The notes beneath the pieces were generated by a model, which saw only the letters and a program-made list of their open reading frames with translations, had not been told where the DNA came from and did not search any database. Made by a program: the position numbers and the translations under genes. This document shows positions 43,339-51,248 of a DNA stretch of 64,000 nucleotides, piece after piece (the first letter of the stretch is position 1; the number at the start of each line of letters is the position of its first letter). Origin of the DNA: Rhodoferax sp. GTDB lineage: Bacteria > Pseudomonadota > Gammaproteobacteria > Burkholderiales > Burkholderiaceae_C. The stretch covers positions 147,287-211,286 of the forward strand of contig JARLJH010000021.1 in NCBI GenBank assembly GCA_031291305.1, given 5' to 3'.

Positions 43339-43536
43339 TCCAGGGCGTCGGCCGATTCCAGAAGAAGTTGGGATCGGCTAGACCACCAGTGCCTGGCGGG
43401 GACCATCCTGCAGCATTCAAACTGATGCTAGACAAGTTTGGCCAAAAAGCGAATCCGAGTCAGCTCAGGCAAGATAAATGAGATGGCTCGGCGTTGTTTT
43501 TCCAGCCATTTGCAAACATTGACAGGAGTCATCATC

Positions 43537-44061
43537 ATGCGTTTGAGCACCAAATGCCGCTTTGCAGTTTCCGCAATGATCGACATTGCCCTGCGTGAAA
43601 AGTCTGGGCCAGTGCCACTTTCAGAGATAGGCCTGCGCCACCAAATTTCTTTGTCGTATCTTGAACAGATATTCAGTCTGTTGCGCCATAAGGGCCTGGT
43701 CATCAGCAGCCGCGGTCCGGGTGGAGGCTACGAACTGAGTCGTTCGATGGATGTCATCACGGTGGCCGACATCATCAGCGCTGTTGAAGATGAGCCATCA
43801 AAAGCTAAACAGCATGACACTTCTCAAGTTCAAGAGATGATCGAAGACCTATGGGAAGTCATCAACGTCAGGCTGGTTGACTTCATGCGAACAATTACCC
43901 TCAAGAGCCTGGTGCTTGATCAACTGGCCAAAGGCGTTCACGTTGAGCGGAAGTCTTCGTTCAAACGCGGGGTGTACCAGATGCCGGATTGGCGACCCAT
44001 TCAAATTGATATGCCTAACTCAGTGTTTGCACTTGGCACGCCGATGCTGGCACTGAGTTAA
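43537..44061 (+). CDS. Rrf2-family transcriptional regulator without Fe-S cysteines
   Basis: The product is 174 residues from ATG 43537 (AGGAG upstream; it begins the family start MRLSTKCRFAVSAMIDIAL). The winged helix (VPLSEIGLRHQISLSYLEQI, SSRGPGGGYELSR) is typical of IscR/Rrf2. The three cysteines that bind the cluster in IscR are absent; the only cysteine is Cys7. A C-terminal extension of about 40 residues is unusual. It may respond to another signal or act constitutively. Its closeness to the cytochrome genes makes them possible targets. Confidence 0.85.
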   Translation: MRLSTKCRFAVSAMIDIALREKSGPVPLSEIGLRHQISLSYLEQIFSLLRHKGLVISSRGPGGGYELSRSMDVITVADIISAVEDEPSKAKQHDTSQVQEMIEDLWEVINVRLVDFMRTITLKSLVLDQLAKGVHVERKSSFKRGVYQMPDWRPIQIDMPNSVFALGTPMLALS

Positions 44062-44092
44062 GAGCGCCGGGTCATAAACATCAATCGGTCGG

Positions 44093-45442
44093 CTACATCC
44101 CGGTCACCAAGGCCTTCATCACTTGCACGATGGCGCTGGCCAGCTGCTGCGCCGCACCGCGGTGCGCCCGGGCGAAGTCACTGCTGGCTTGGCGGGCGTC
44201 GGCCAAGCGGCGGACATCGGCGATGAGTTCAGCAGCCGTCGTCACAGCCTGAGCCAGATCAGCGACGCGCAGCGCAGCGCCCGCCTTTTGCGCATGTTCA
44301 GCCGCCTCGGCAAAGTTGAACGTATGCGGCCCCATCACCACCGGGCAGCCACAGGCAGCGGCCTCGATCAAGTTTTGCCCGCCCAGCGGCTCAAAACTGC
44401 CGCCCAGTAACGCCACATCAGCCAGACCAAAGTACATAGCCATCTCACCCAGCGAGTCACCCAGCCAGATGGTGGTGGCATCGTTTACCGACGAATCACC
44501 TGGCACAGCTGGCCCGGCTTCACCCCATGCGCTTCGGCGCGACACGGCAAAACCCTGCGACTGGACCAGCTCGGCCACCGCATCGAAGCGCTGTGGATGC
44601 CGCGGCACGATCAGCCACTGAACCTGATTCACTACAACATCTGTAGCATCTCGCCCTTTCAAAACGGGGGCTAGAGGGCTAAATTCCTTAAGGATTTGCA
44701 GCAGAGCCTGCTCCTCACCTTCGCGCGAACTGGCGAACATCACCACCGGTTTACCCGTGTGTACACGCCATTCGCGCCCCTGAGCCACCTGGCTGGCATC
44801 CACCGTGGCATCAAATTTGAGATTGCCCAACACCGCGCGCACCGGCGCACCCAACTGCTGAAAACGCTGGGCATCCTGTAGCGTCTGCGGCCACACGGCA
44901 TGCAGCTCGGCATAGGCCGGGCGCGCCAGCCAGGCCAGTTTCTCAGTCTGGCGCAAGGATTTGTCGCTCAAGCGGGCATTGGCCAGCACCAGCGGCACCT
45001 GCTGTACCTTGCAGCTGTGAACCAGATTCGGCCAGATTTCGGTCTCCATCAGCACACCAATCTGCGGTTTGAAGTGGCTCAAAAACCGCCGCGTGGCACC
45101 CACGGTGTCCCAGGGTTGCCAGGCTTGCAAGTCGCCAGGGCGTAGCAGTTTGGTGCCTTCAGCACGACCGGTGGCGGTGCCGTGGGTCAGCAACAGGCGC
45201 ATGCCGGGCAACTGGCTGCGCAGTGCGGCAATCAGCACCGCAGCGGCGCGTGTTTCGCCCAACGACACCGCGTGAATCCACACGGTAGGACCATCGTGCG
45301 CTGGCACGGAGGTGGCGTAGCGGCCAAAACGCTCGTCGATGGCGAGCAGGTAACCCGGCTCTGCGACACCCCGGCGCTTCAATTTGCGCTTGAGCAGCGG
45401 CTGCGACAGCCACATCGCTATCGAATACAGAGTATGGATCAT
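44093..45442 (-). CDS. waaA: 3-deoxy-D-manno-octulosonic acid (Kdo) transferase
   Basis: The product is 449 residues. It shows the WaaA/KdtA pattern: N-terminal anchor, VWIHAVSLGETRAAAVLIAAL, LLTHGTATGR, MEIWPNLV-like METEIWPNLV, and C-terminal GGSFEPLGGQNLIEAAACG with GPHTFNFAEAAE. The enzyme adds Kdo to lipid A at the inner membrane. It is slightly longer than usual (about 420-430). One extra segment (LKEFSPLAPVLKGRDATDVV) coincides with a copy of the short interspersed repeat. It overlaps waaC by 4 bases. Confidence 0.93.
   Translation of the reverse strand: MIHTLYSIAMWLSQPLLKRKLKRRGVAEPGYLLAIDERFGRYATSVPAHDGPTVWIHAVSLGETRAAAVLIAALRSQLPGMRLLLTHGTATGRAEGTKLLRPGDLQAWQPWDTVGATRRFLSHFKPQIGVLMETEIWPNLVHSCKVQQVPLVLANARLSDKSLRQTEKLAWLARPAYAELHAVWPQTLQDAQRFQQLGAPVRAVLGNLKFDATVDASQVAQGREWRVHTGKPVVMFASSREGEEQALLQILKEFSPLAPVLKGRDATDVVVNQVQWLIVPRHPQRFDAVAELVQSQGFAVSRRSAWGEAGPAVPGDSSVNDATTIWLGDSLGEMAMYFGLADVALLGGSFEPLGGQNLIEAAACGCPVVMGPHTFNFAEAAEHAQKAGAALRVADLAQAVTTAAELIADVRRLADARQASSDFARAHRGAAQQLASAIVQVMKALVTGM
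44634..44687 (-). repeat. short interspersed repeat copy inside waaA
   Basis: On the minus strand the segment reads TTAGCCCTCTAGCCCCCG and then GAAAGGGCGAGATGCTACAG, with the core AGGGCTA/TAGCCCT seen in the other copies. It reads in frame and adds residues around SPLAPVLKGRDATDV. Confidence 0.45.
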
Positions 45443-46530
45443 AAGCTGGCAAAGCCAGAGGGGCGATAGCGCGTGGTACTCGCCTTGAACACCATGGCTG
45501 CCCCTAGCACCGACTCCCAGGCCTGCCAGACGGCCTCGACCGACGGCGTCGGCTGGGCAAACACGCTGACCTGACGCGCCACCGGGCCGCCTGGGGCCGC
45601 TTGTTGTTCGGCCAACGGGCCGGTGCGCCAGGCGGTGTCAAAGTTATAGATCTGCACATGCGCCAGGTCCAGCGCCACGGCAATATGGCTCAGACCGCTG
45701 TCAACACCAATGACGCCGTCGCAGTTGGCCAGTGAATCGGTCAAGGCGTCCAGCGCCAGTCGCGGCCAGACCTGGGCGTGCTGCAAATCCTGCGCAATGG
45801 CCTGGCAAGCCGCTTCTTCAGCGGCGCTGCCGTGCGGCAAGGCAACCATGAAACCAGCGGCATTCAGGCGCGCGCCCAGATCACGCCAATACGCCAGCGG
45901 CCACTCCTTGTCAACGCGTGAGGTGCCGTGCACCAGCGCCACCAAGCCTTTCAGACCAGTTCTGAATGCTACTTTTTTTGTATCCGCCAGCCCTTTATCT
46001 ATCTGGGCTAGAAGCCCAAAACTCATATAGAAAGGCAAGGTGTAGCCGAGCGACTGGGCGCACAACTGGCGCGAACGTGTCACCGCATGGCTGCGCGCGG
46101 GTAGTGTGATGGCCACGTCGGCCACCCAGCGCGCCGGGGCTTCAAAGCTGGAGCCCTCGGTCTGGTTGGCCATGCCGTAACGCTTGCCACCGCTGGTCAG
46201 CCGCGCCAGGCGTGACACCAGCGCCGATTTGCTCAGGCCCTGTAAATCGATCACCGCATCGTAGTCATCCTGCCGCAAATCACTTCTGAAAAGTCGCCAA
46301 GCCTGGCGCGTCTCGGCGCTGAACATGGCCTTGCGCCAGCGTCGCAACTCGCACGGAATCACCCGATGCACACCCTTGCAACGCAACACCAACGGGGCAA
46401 AGGCGCGCTCCACCACCCAGTCAATCTGCGCATACGGGTAGGCCTGACGAATGTCTTGCACTGCGGCCATGGCGTGCACCACATCGCCGAGCGAAGACAG
46501 TTTGACGATCAGTATGCGCACGCCGGGCAC
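45439..46530 (-). CDS. waaC: lipopolysaccharide heptosyltransferase I
   Basis: The product is 363 residues of glycosyltransferase family 9. It starts MPGVRILIVKLSSLGDVVHA, followed by QIDWVVERAFAPLV, VIDLQGLSKSALVSRLA and the C-terminal GVDSGLSHIAVALD. It transfers the first heptose to Kdo in the inner core of LPS. An in-frame segment near LLAQIDKGLADTKKVAF coincides with a short interspersed repeat copy. The gene is coupled to waaA (ATGA), consistent with a core-LPS operon. Confidence 0.92.
   Translation of the reverse strand: MPGVRILIVKLSSLGDVVHAMAAVQDIRQAYPYAQIDWVVERAFAPLVLRCKGVHRVIPCELRRWRKAMFSAETRQAWRLFRSDLRQDDYDAVIDLQGLSKSALVSRLARLTSGGKRYGMANQTEGSSFEAPARWVADVAITLPARSHAVTRSRQLCAQSLGYTLPFYMSFGLLAQIDKGLADTKKVAFRTGLKGLVALVHGTSRVDKEWPLAYWRDLGARLNAAGFMVALPHGSAAEEAACQAIAQDLQHAQVWPRLALDALTDSLANCDGVIGVDSGLSHIAVALDLAHVQIYNFDTAWRTGPLAEQQAAPGGPVARQVSVFAQPTPSVEAVWQAWESVLGAAMVFKASTTRYRPSGFASL
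45965..46021 (-). repeat. short interspersed repeat copy inside waaC
   Basis: The minus strand carries GGGCTTCTAGCCCAGATAG and then TAAAGGGCTGG. The plus strand shows GGGCTAGAAGCCC, nearly the same core as the intergenic copy at 49639. It is read in frame as part of LLAQIDKGLADTKKVAF. Confidence 0.45.
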
Positions 46531-46566
46531 CTCGATAAAGCGGGCTGGGGCGTCACCGAGCCGCCG

Positions 46567-47949
46567 TTAATGCGCGGCCTCGTCAAACTGCGCATCGGGC
46601 TTGACCGTGCGCAGCAGCGCCAGCATGTCGGCCTGGATGCGCGCCAGCGCCTCGGGCGTGTGGCCTTCAAAACGCAGCACCAGCACCGGCGTGGTGTTGC
46701 TGGCGCGAATCAGGCCAAAGCCGTCCGGCCAATCAACCCGCAGGCCGTCAATGGTGGTCACCGTAGCCGGTGCAGGGAAAGCCACCTTGACCACCAGTTG
46801 ATCAACCAGGCCGTGCGGCTCGCCCTCGGCGCATTTCACGTTCAATTCAGGGGTGGAAAAGCTGGTGGGCAGCGCGTTGAGCACCGCATTGCCGTCGGGC
46901 GACTGGCTCAATATCTCCAGCAGGCGGCAACCAGCGTAGGTGCCGTCGTCAAAGCCGTACCAGCGCTCCTTGAAGAAGATGTGGCCGCTCATCTCGCCGC
47001 CCAGCGGCGCGCCAATTTCTTTCATCTTGGCCTTGATCAGCGAGTGGCCGGTCTTGAACATCATCGGCACACCACCAGCGGCTTCAATGGCAGGTGCCAG
47101 GCGCTGCGAACATTTCACGTCAAAAATGATGGTGCCGCCGGGGGCGCGCTTGAGCACATCGCGGGCAAACAGCATCATCTGGCGGTCCGGATAAATGATG
47201 TTGCCGTCCTTGGTAACGATGCCCAACCGGTCGCCGTCGCCATCAAACGCCAGGCCGACTTCGGCGTCGCCAGCTTTCAGCGCGGCCATGACGTCGCGCA
47301 GGTTTTCAGGCTTGCTTGGGTCGGGGTGGTGGTTGGGGAAATTGCCGTCAACATCGCTGAACAGTTCAGTCACCTCGCAGCCAATGGCGCGCAGGATGTC
47401 AGGGGCTGAGGCACCGGCAATGCCGTTGCCGCAATCGACCACGATCTTCATTGGGCGCGACAGCTTGACGCCGCCAACGATGCGCGCTTGATAAGCGGCC
47501 AGCACATCCACGCTGCGCACCGAACCACCATCTCGCAGCACCCAGCTTTCATCTTCCATCATGCGGCGCAGCGCCTGAATCTCGTCGCCGTAGATGGCGC
47601 GGCCATCCATCACCATCTTGAAGCCGTTGTAGTCCTTGGGGTTGTGACTACCGGTAACCTGAATGCCACTGGCACACAGCGTGTTGGCCGCAAAGTACAG
47701 CATCGGCGTGGTCGCCATGCCAATGTCCAGCACTTCAATGCCAACCGAGGCCAAACCACTGATCAGCGCGGCGCTCAGCGACGGGCCGCTCAAGCGTCCA
47801 TCGCGCCCCACTGCCACCACTTTTTGCCCCTCGCGCAGCGCCAGCGTACCAAAAGCCCGGCCCAGCGCCTGCGCCATGTCCACGTTGACCGTGCTGGGCA
47901 CCACGCCACGAATGTCATAAGCTTTGAAGATAGAGGCAGGTAGATGCAT
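46567..47949 (-). CDS. phosphomannomutase/phosphoglucomutase
   Basis: The product is 460 residues from ATG 47949, where the family start (MHLPASIFKAYDIRG) begins; upstream in-frame sequence lacks similarity. The active-site serine loop is GIQVTGSHNPKDYNG, the metal site is AFDGDGDRLGIV, and GEMSGHIFF binds the sugar. It interconverts 1- and 6-phosphates of mannose and glucose for LPS or exopolysaccharide, as AlgC does. It precedes waaC by 36 bases in the same direction, so an LPS operon is likely. Confidence 0.92.
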   Translation of the reverse strand: MHLPASIFKAYDIRGVVPSTVNVDMAQALGRAFGTLALREGQKVVAVGRDGRLSGPSLSAALISGLASVGIEVLDIGMATTPMLYFAANTLCASGIQVTGSHNPKDYNGFKMVMDGRAIYGDEIQALRRMMEDESWVLRDGGSVRSVDVLAAYQARIVGGVKLSRPMKIVVDCGNGIAGASAPDILRAIGCEVTELFSDVDGNFPNHHPDPSKPENLRDVMAALKAGDAEVGLAFDGDGDRLGIVTKDGNIIYPDRQMMLFARDVLKRAPGGTIIFDVKCSQRLAPAIEAAGGVPMMFKTGHSLIKAKMKEIGAPLGGEMSGHIFFKERWYGFDDGTYAGCRLLEILSQSPDGNAVLNALPTSFSTPELNVKCAEGEPHGLVDQLVVKVAFPAPATVTTIDGLRVDWPDGFGLIRASNTTPVLVLRFEGHTPEALARIQADMLALLRTVKPDAQFDEAAH

Positions 47950-48061
47950 GAGGAATCCCTTGTGATTGAGAGAAGCGGTGTTTTCTGGCCTGAATTGTAG
48001 GGTCGGCTCCGGGCGCAGCCACGTGTCCGGAAACGGCCATTCTTCACCCGTGGGCACCCGT

Positions 48062-49633
48062 ATGATCCTGTGCATGCCTGACACCCCCGCCCTGCCCTTT
48101 GACGATGCGTGCTACCTCGCGCTGAAGGCGCACGACGCGCGTTTTGACGGGCATTTCCTCACCGGCGTTACCTCCACCGGCATCTACTGCCGCCCGGTCT
48201 GCCGGGTGCGCACGCCCAAGCGCGAGAACTGCCGGTTTTTTGCCCACGCGGCGCAGGCCGAACTGGCGGGATTTCGCCCTTGCCTGCGCTGCCGCCCGGA
48301 GCTGGCACCCAGCGCTGGCTCGGGGCGCGCCACCCAAGCCTGGTCGATGCAGGATGCGTCAAGCATCCTGGCGTATCAGGCGGCACGCTTGCTGGACTCC
48401 CCCAACGGTTGGGGCCTGGAAGCGCCTAGCGTGGCCGCGTTGGCGCGGCGCCTGGGCATCAGCGACCGACACCTGCGGCGCATCTTCGAGGCACAGTTTG
48501 GCGTGTCGCCACTGCGCTACCTGCAAACCCGCCGCCTGCTGTGTGCCAAGCAACTGCTGACCGACACGCGGCTGCCCGTCGCGCAGGTGGCGCACATGAG
48601 CGGCTTTGCCAGCGTGCGGCGCTTCAACGCCGCGTTCACCGGCCACTATGGCCTGCAACCCACCCAGTTGCGCCGCACCGGCGCGCAGGCCGCCCAGGCC
48701 GATCAACCATCTGGCGTTCACGTCAAGCTGGCTTACCGCCCGCCCTATGACGTATCGGCGATGCTGCAATTTCTGGCCAAACGCCAGATCACCGGCACAG
48801 AAACCGTGTCCCTGCTGGCCAAGCGCCCTGGCATTGCCAAAACCCTGCGTGTTCAACAAGGCGCGCAGACGTTTACCGGCTGGATAGACGCCGTGTTCGA
48901 TGCGCCCCACTGTCGGGTAGAGCTGACGGTGAGCGATTCGCTGGCCGATGTGCTGCCCCAGGTGATGGCCGTCGTGCGCGCCCTGCTCGACCTGGACGCC
49001 GACCCCATCGCCATCAACAGCGTGCTGCACGCGCACTTTCCGCACGGCGACGGCCTGCGCCTGCCCGGTGCGCTGGACGGCTTTGAACTGGCGGTGCGTG
49101 CAGTACTCGGCCAACAGATCACCGTGGCGGCGGCGCGCACGCTATGCACCCGGCTGGTGGAGCGCTTTGGCGAACCCATCGTCACGCCGATGGCCGGGTT
49201 GACCCGACTCTTTCCCACCCCGCAGGTACTGGCAGCGGCAGCTGGCGAGGCGCTGGGGCAACTCGGCATCGTCAAACAGCGGCAGAAAGCCATCACAGCG
49301 CTGGCGCAAGCGGTGGCAGGCGGCAATCTGGCGCTGCACCTGAGTGCGCCTTTGGCCGCCACCCTGGCCAGCTTGCAGGCGCTACCCGGCATTGGCGACT
49401 GGACAGCTCAATACATCGCCATGCGCGCACTGGGCTGGCCCGACGCCTTTCCGGCGGGGGATGTGGCGCTGCACAAGGCGCTAGGCGTGCAAGGCGAGGC
49501 CTCACCCGCCAAGGCAGCGCTGGCGGCATCCAGTGCCTGGCAACCTTGGCGCAGCTATGCCGTCATTCGCGCCTGGGCAAGGCTGGTACCAGTTGATCAA
49601 ACTTCACCCACGCCTTCTGGTAAACCTCATTGA
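48062..49633 (+). CDS. Ada-type regulator fused to AlkA DNA-3-methyladenine glycosylase II
   Basis: The product is 523 residues from ATG 48062 (ATG 48074 also possible). The domain order is: Ada zinc domain (about 10-75, with GIYCRPVCR and PCLRCRPE cysteines), AraC helix-turn-helix (about 110-205, SVAALARRLGISDRHLRRIF), AlkA N-terminal domain (about 220-330), then the HhH-GPD glycosylase (LPGIGDWTAQYIAMRALGW followed by the catalytic Asp in AGDVALHKA). It probably removes alkylated bases and senses methylphosphotriesters to induce repair genes. The gene lies divergent from the phosphomannomutase gene. Confidence 0.92.
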   Translation: MILCMPDTPALPFDDACYLALKAHDARFDGHFLTGVTSTGIYCRPVCRVRTPKRENCRFFAHAAQAELAGFRPCLRCRPELAPSAGSGRATQAWSMQDASSILAYQAARLLDSPNGWGLEAPSVAALARRLGISDRHLRRIFEAQFGVSPLRYLQTRRLLCAKQLLTDTRLPVAQVAHMSGFASVRRFNAAFTGHYGLQPTQLRRTGAQAAQADQPSGVHVKLAYRPPYDVSAMLQFLAKRQITGTETVSLLAKRPGIAKTLRVQQGAQTFTGWIDAVFDAPHCRVELTVSDSLADVLPQVMAVVRALLDLDADPIAINSVLHAHFPHGDGLRLPGALDGFELAVRAVLGQQITVAAARTLCTRLVERFGEPIVTPMAGLTRLFPTPQVLAAAAGEALGQLGIVKQRQKAITALAQAVAGGNLALHLSAPLAATLASLQALPGIGDWTAQYIAMRALGWPDAFPAGDVALHKALGVQGEASPAKAALAASSAWQPWRSYAVIRAWARLVPVDQTSPTPSGKPH

Positions 49634-49638
49634 CTTTA

Positions 49639-49687
49639 ATTTTGATAGCTAATTACCCTCATTTCATAAGGGCTAGAAGGCAAAAAT
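49639..49687 (+). repeat. short interspersed repeat copy, intergenic
   Basis: ATTTTGATAGCTAATTACC and then CATAAGGGCTAGAAGGC lie between the AlkA fusion and ogt. This is the clearest copy of a family with at least four relatives in the window. I recall similar elements across Comamonadaceae genomes. Confidence 0.6.
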
Positions 49688-49690
49688 ACC

Positions 49691-50185
49691 ATGAAGATTC
49701 CTGCACAAACCGTTTTGTCAGACTACGCCAGCCCGCTGGGCCGCATGCTTCTGGCCGCCGTTGGCGACCGCTTGCTGGGCGTCTGGTTTGACGACCAGGC
49801 ACACCTGCCCGATCTGTCCACCTGCGCCAGAGACGCGATACGCCCTGTCTTGCAACGCGCGGCCGAGCAACTGACGCAGTACTTTTCCGGGCAGCGCCGC
49901 ACGTTCGACCTGCCGCTGACCACCGTGGCAGGCACGCCATTCCAGCAGGCCGTTTGGCTGGCGTTGCAAGACATCCCATTTGGCAGCACCCGCAGCTACG
50001 GCGAACTGGCTGCGCGCATTGGCAAGCCCGCCGCCGTGCGCGCTGTGGGTGCCGCCGTGGGTCGCAACCCGCTGAGTATCATCGTGCCCTGCCACCGCGT
50101 GATCGGCGCCAGCGGCAACCTCACCGGCTACGCGGGCGGCCTGCACCGCAAGACCGCACTCCTGAAACTTGAAGGTGCCCTTTGA
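49691..50185 (+). CDS. ogt: methylated-DNA--protein-cysteine methyltransferase
   Basis: The product is 164 residues. The C-terminal domain has the active-site PCHRV (in IIVPCHRVIG) and the DNA-binding helix segment RSYGELAARIGKPAAVRAVG. It removes O6-alkyl groups from guanine by transfer to its own cysteine, once per molecule. Together with the Ada-AlkA fusion just upstream it forms an alkylation-damage repair pair. Its stop overlaps the next start (TTGA). Confidence 0.93.
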   Translation: MKIPAQTVLSDYASPLGRMLLAAVGDRLLGVWFDDQAHLPDLSTCARDAIRPVLQRAAEQLTQYFSGQRRTFDLPLTTVAGTPFQQAVWLALQDIPFGSTRSYGELAARIGKPAAVRAVGAAVGRNPLSIIVPCHRVIGASGNLTGYAGGLHRKTALLKLEGAL

Positions 50186-51078
50186 ATTCGCTCCAAACCA
50201 AACAACCCTGGCTCGTTGAATTTTTCCTGCTCGCCGCTCTGTGGGGGGCATCGTTCATGTTCATGCGCCTGGGCGCCTCGGAATTTGGGGCACTGCCCAC
50301 CGCGGGCATCCGCGTGAGCATTGCCGCGTTGTTTCTGCTGCCGCTGATGCTGGCGCGCGGGCAGTGGCCCACGCTGGCCACGCACTGGAAAAAAATCCTG
50401 TTTCTGGGGATGCTCAATTCGGGCATTCCGTTTGCCTGCTATGCGTTTGCGCTGCTGTCCATCACCACCGGGTTGTCGTCGTTGCTCAACGCCACGGTGC
50501 CGATGTTTGGCGCACTGGTGGCGTGGGTATGGCTGAAGGATCGGCCCAACGGTTTGAAGATCCTCGGCTTATTGATCGGCTTTGTCGGCGTGGCCATGCT
50601 GGCCTGGGGCAAGGCCAGCTCCAAGCCCGATGCATCCGGTCTGTCCAGCGGCTGGGCGGTGGTGGCGTGCCTGACAGCCTGCCTGTGCTACGGCATCGCG
50701 GCCAGTTTCACCAAACGCTACCTGGGCGGCGTGCCCTCACTGGTGGTGGCCACCGGCAGCCAGATCGGCGCGTCTTTGGGTCTGGCGCTGCCCACATGGT
50801 GGCTGTGGCCCGCCACCATGCCCAGCGTCACGGCCTGGCTGGCGCTGCTGGCCGTGGGTGTGCTGTGCACGGGTGTGGCCTATGTGCTGTATTTCAGGCT
50901 GATCGCGAAAATGGGGGCATCCGCCTCGCTCACCGTCACCTTCTTGATTCCGGTGTTTGCCGTGCTCTACGGCGTGCTGTTGCTGGGGGAGTCCGTTACC
51001 TCGTGGATGCTGATCTGCGCTGCCGTCATCCTGAGCGGAACGGCACTGTCGCTGAATCTTCTTAAGCTATCAAAATAA
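50182..51078 (+). CDS. EamA-family (DMT superfamily) transporter
   Basis: The product is 298 residues and starts with TTG 50182, which overlaps the ogt stop (TTGA); the family start LVEFFLLAALWGASFMFMRL follows at once. About ten hydrophobic segments occur in two EamA repeats (first LLNATVPMFGALVAWVWLKD, second LTVTFLIPVFAVLYGVLLL). It is likely an exporter of a small metabolite; the substrate is unknown. Its last residues and stop codon fall within a repeat copy (51065-51119). Confidence 0.88.
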   Translation: MNSLQTKQPWLVEFFLLAALWGASFMFMRLGASEFGALPTAGIRVSIAALFLLPLMLARGQWPTLATHWKKILFLGMLNSGIPFACYAFALLSITTGLSSLLNATVPMFGALVAWVWLKDRPNGLKILGLLIGFVGVAMLAWGKASSKPDASGLSSGWAVVACLTACLCYGIAASFTKRYLGGVPSLVVATGSQIGASLGLALPTWWLWPATMPSVTAWLALLAVGVLCTGVAYVLYFRLIAKMGASASLTVTFLIPVFAVLYGVLLLGESVTSWMLICAAVILSGTALSLNLLKLSK

Positions 51079-51119
51079 TGGCAATATACGCTTACCGCAA
51101 AGGGCTACAGGCTGTTTTC
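51065..51119 (+). repeat. short interspersed repeat copy spanning a gene end
   Basis: AGCTATCAAAATAATGGCAA and then GCAAAGGGCTACAGGC resemble the copy at 49639. The TAA stop of the EamA gene and its last residues lie inside the element, so the insertion probably reshaped the protein end. Confidence 0.5.
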
Positions 51120-51248
51120 TCGGTCTTCAGCCGACACAGGATAGGTGACCGCACGAAGGTGCCCTGGGAACCTAGTGCTCGGTTTTTGCCAGCCGCCTGG
51201 TGAGATTGGTAAAAACTTTGTCCGAACTGGGCATGCCAGGAGGGGCGA

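Noticed and set aside
46366-47409. 347-codon plus-strand open frame opposite waaC and the phosphomannomutase gene
   Set aside because: It overlaps two well-supported genes completely, has His/Gln/Ala-biased composition typical of an antisense frame in high-GC DNA, and resembles no family.
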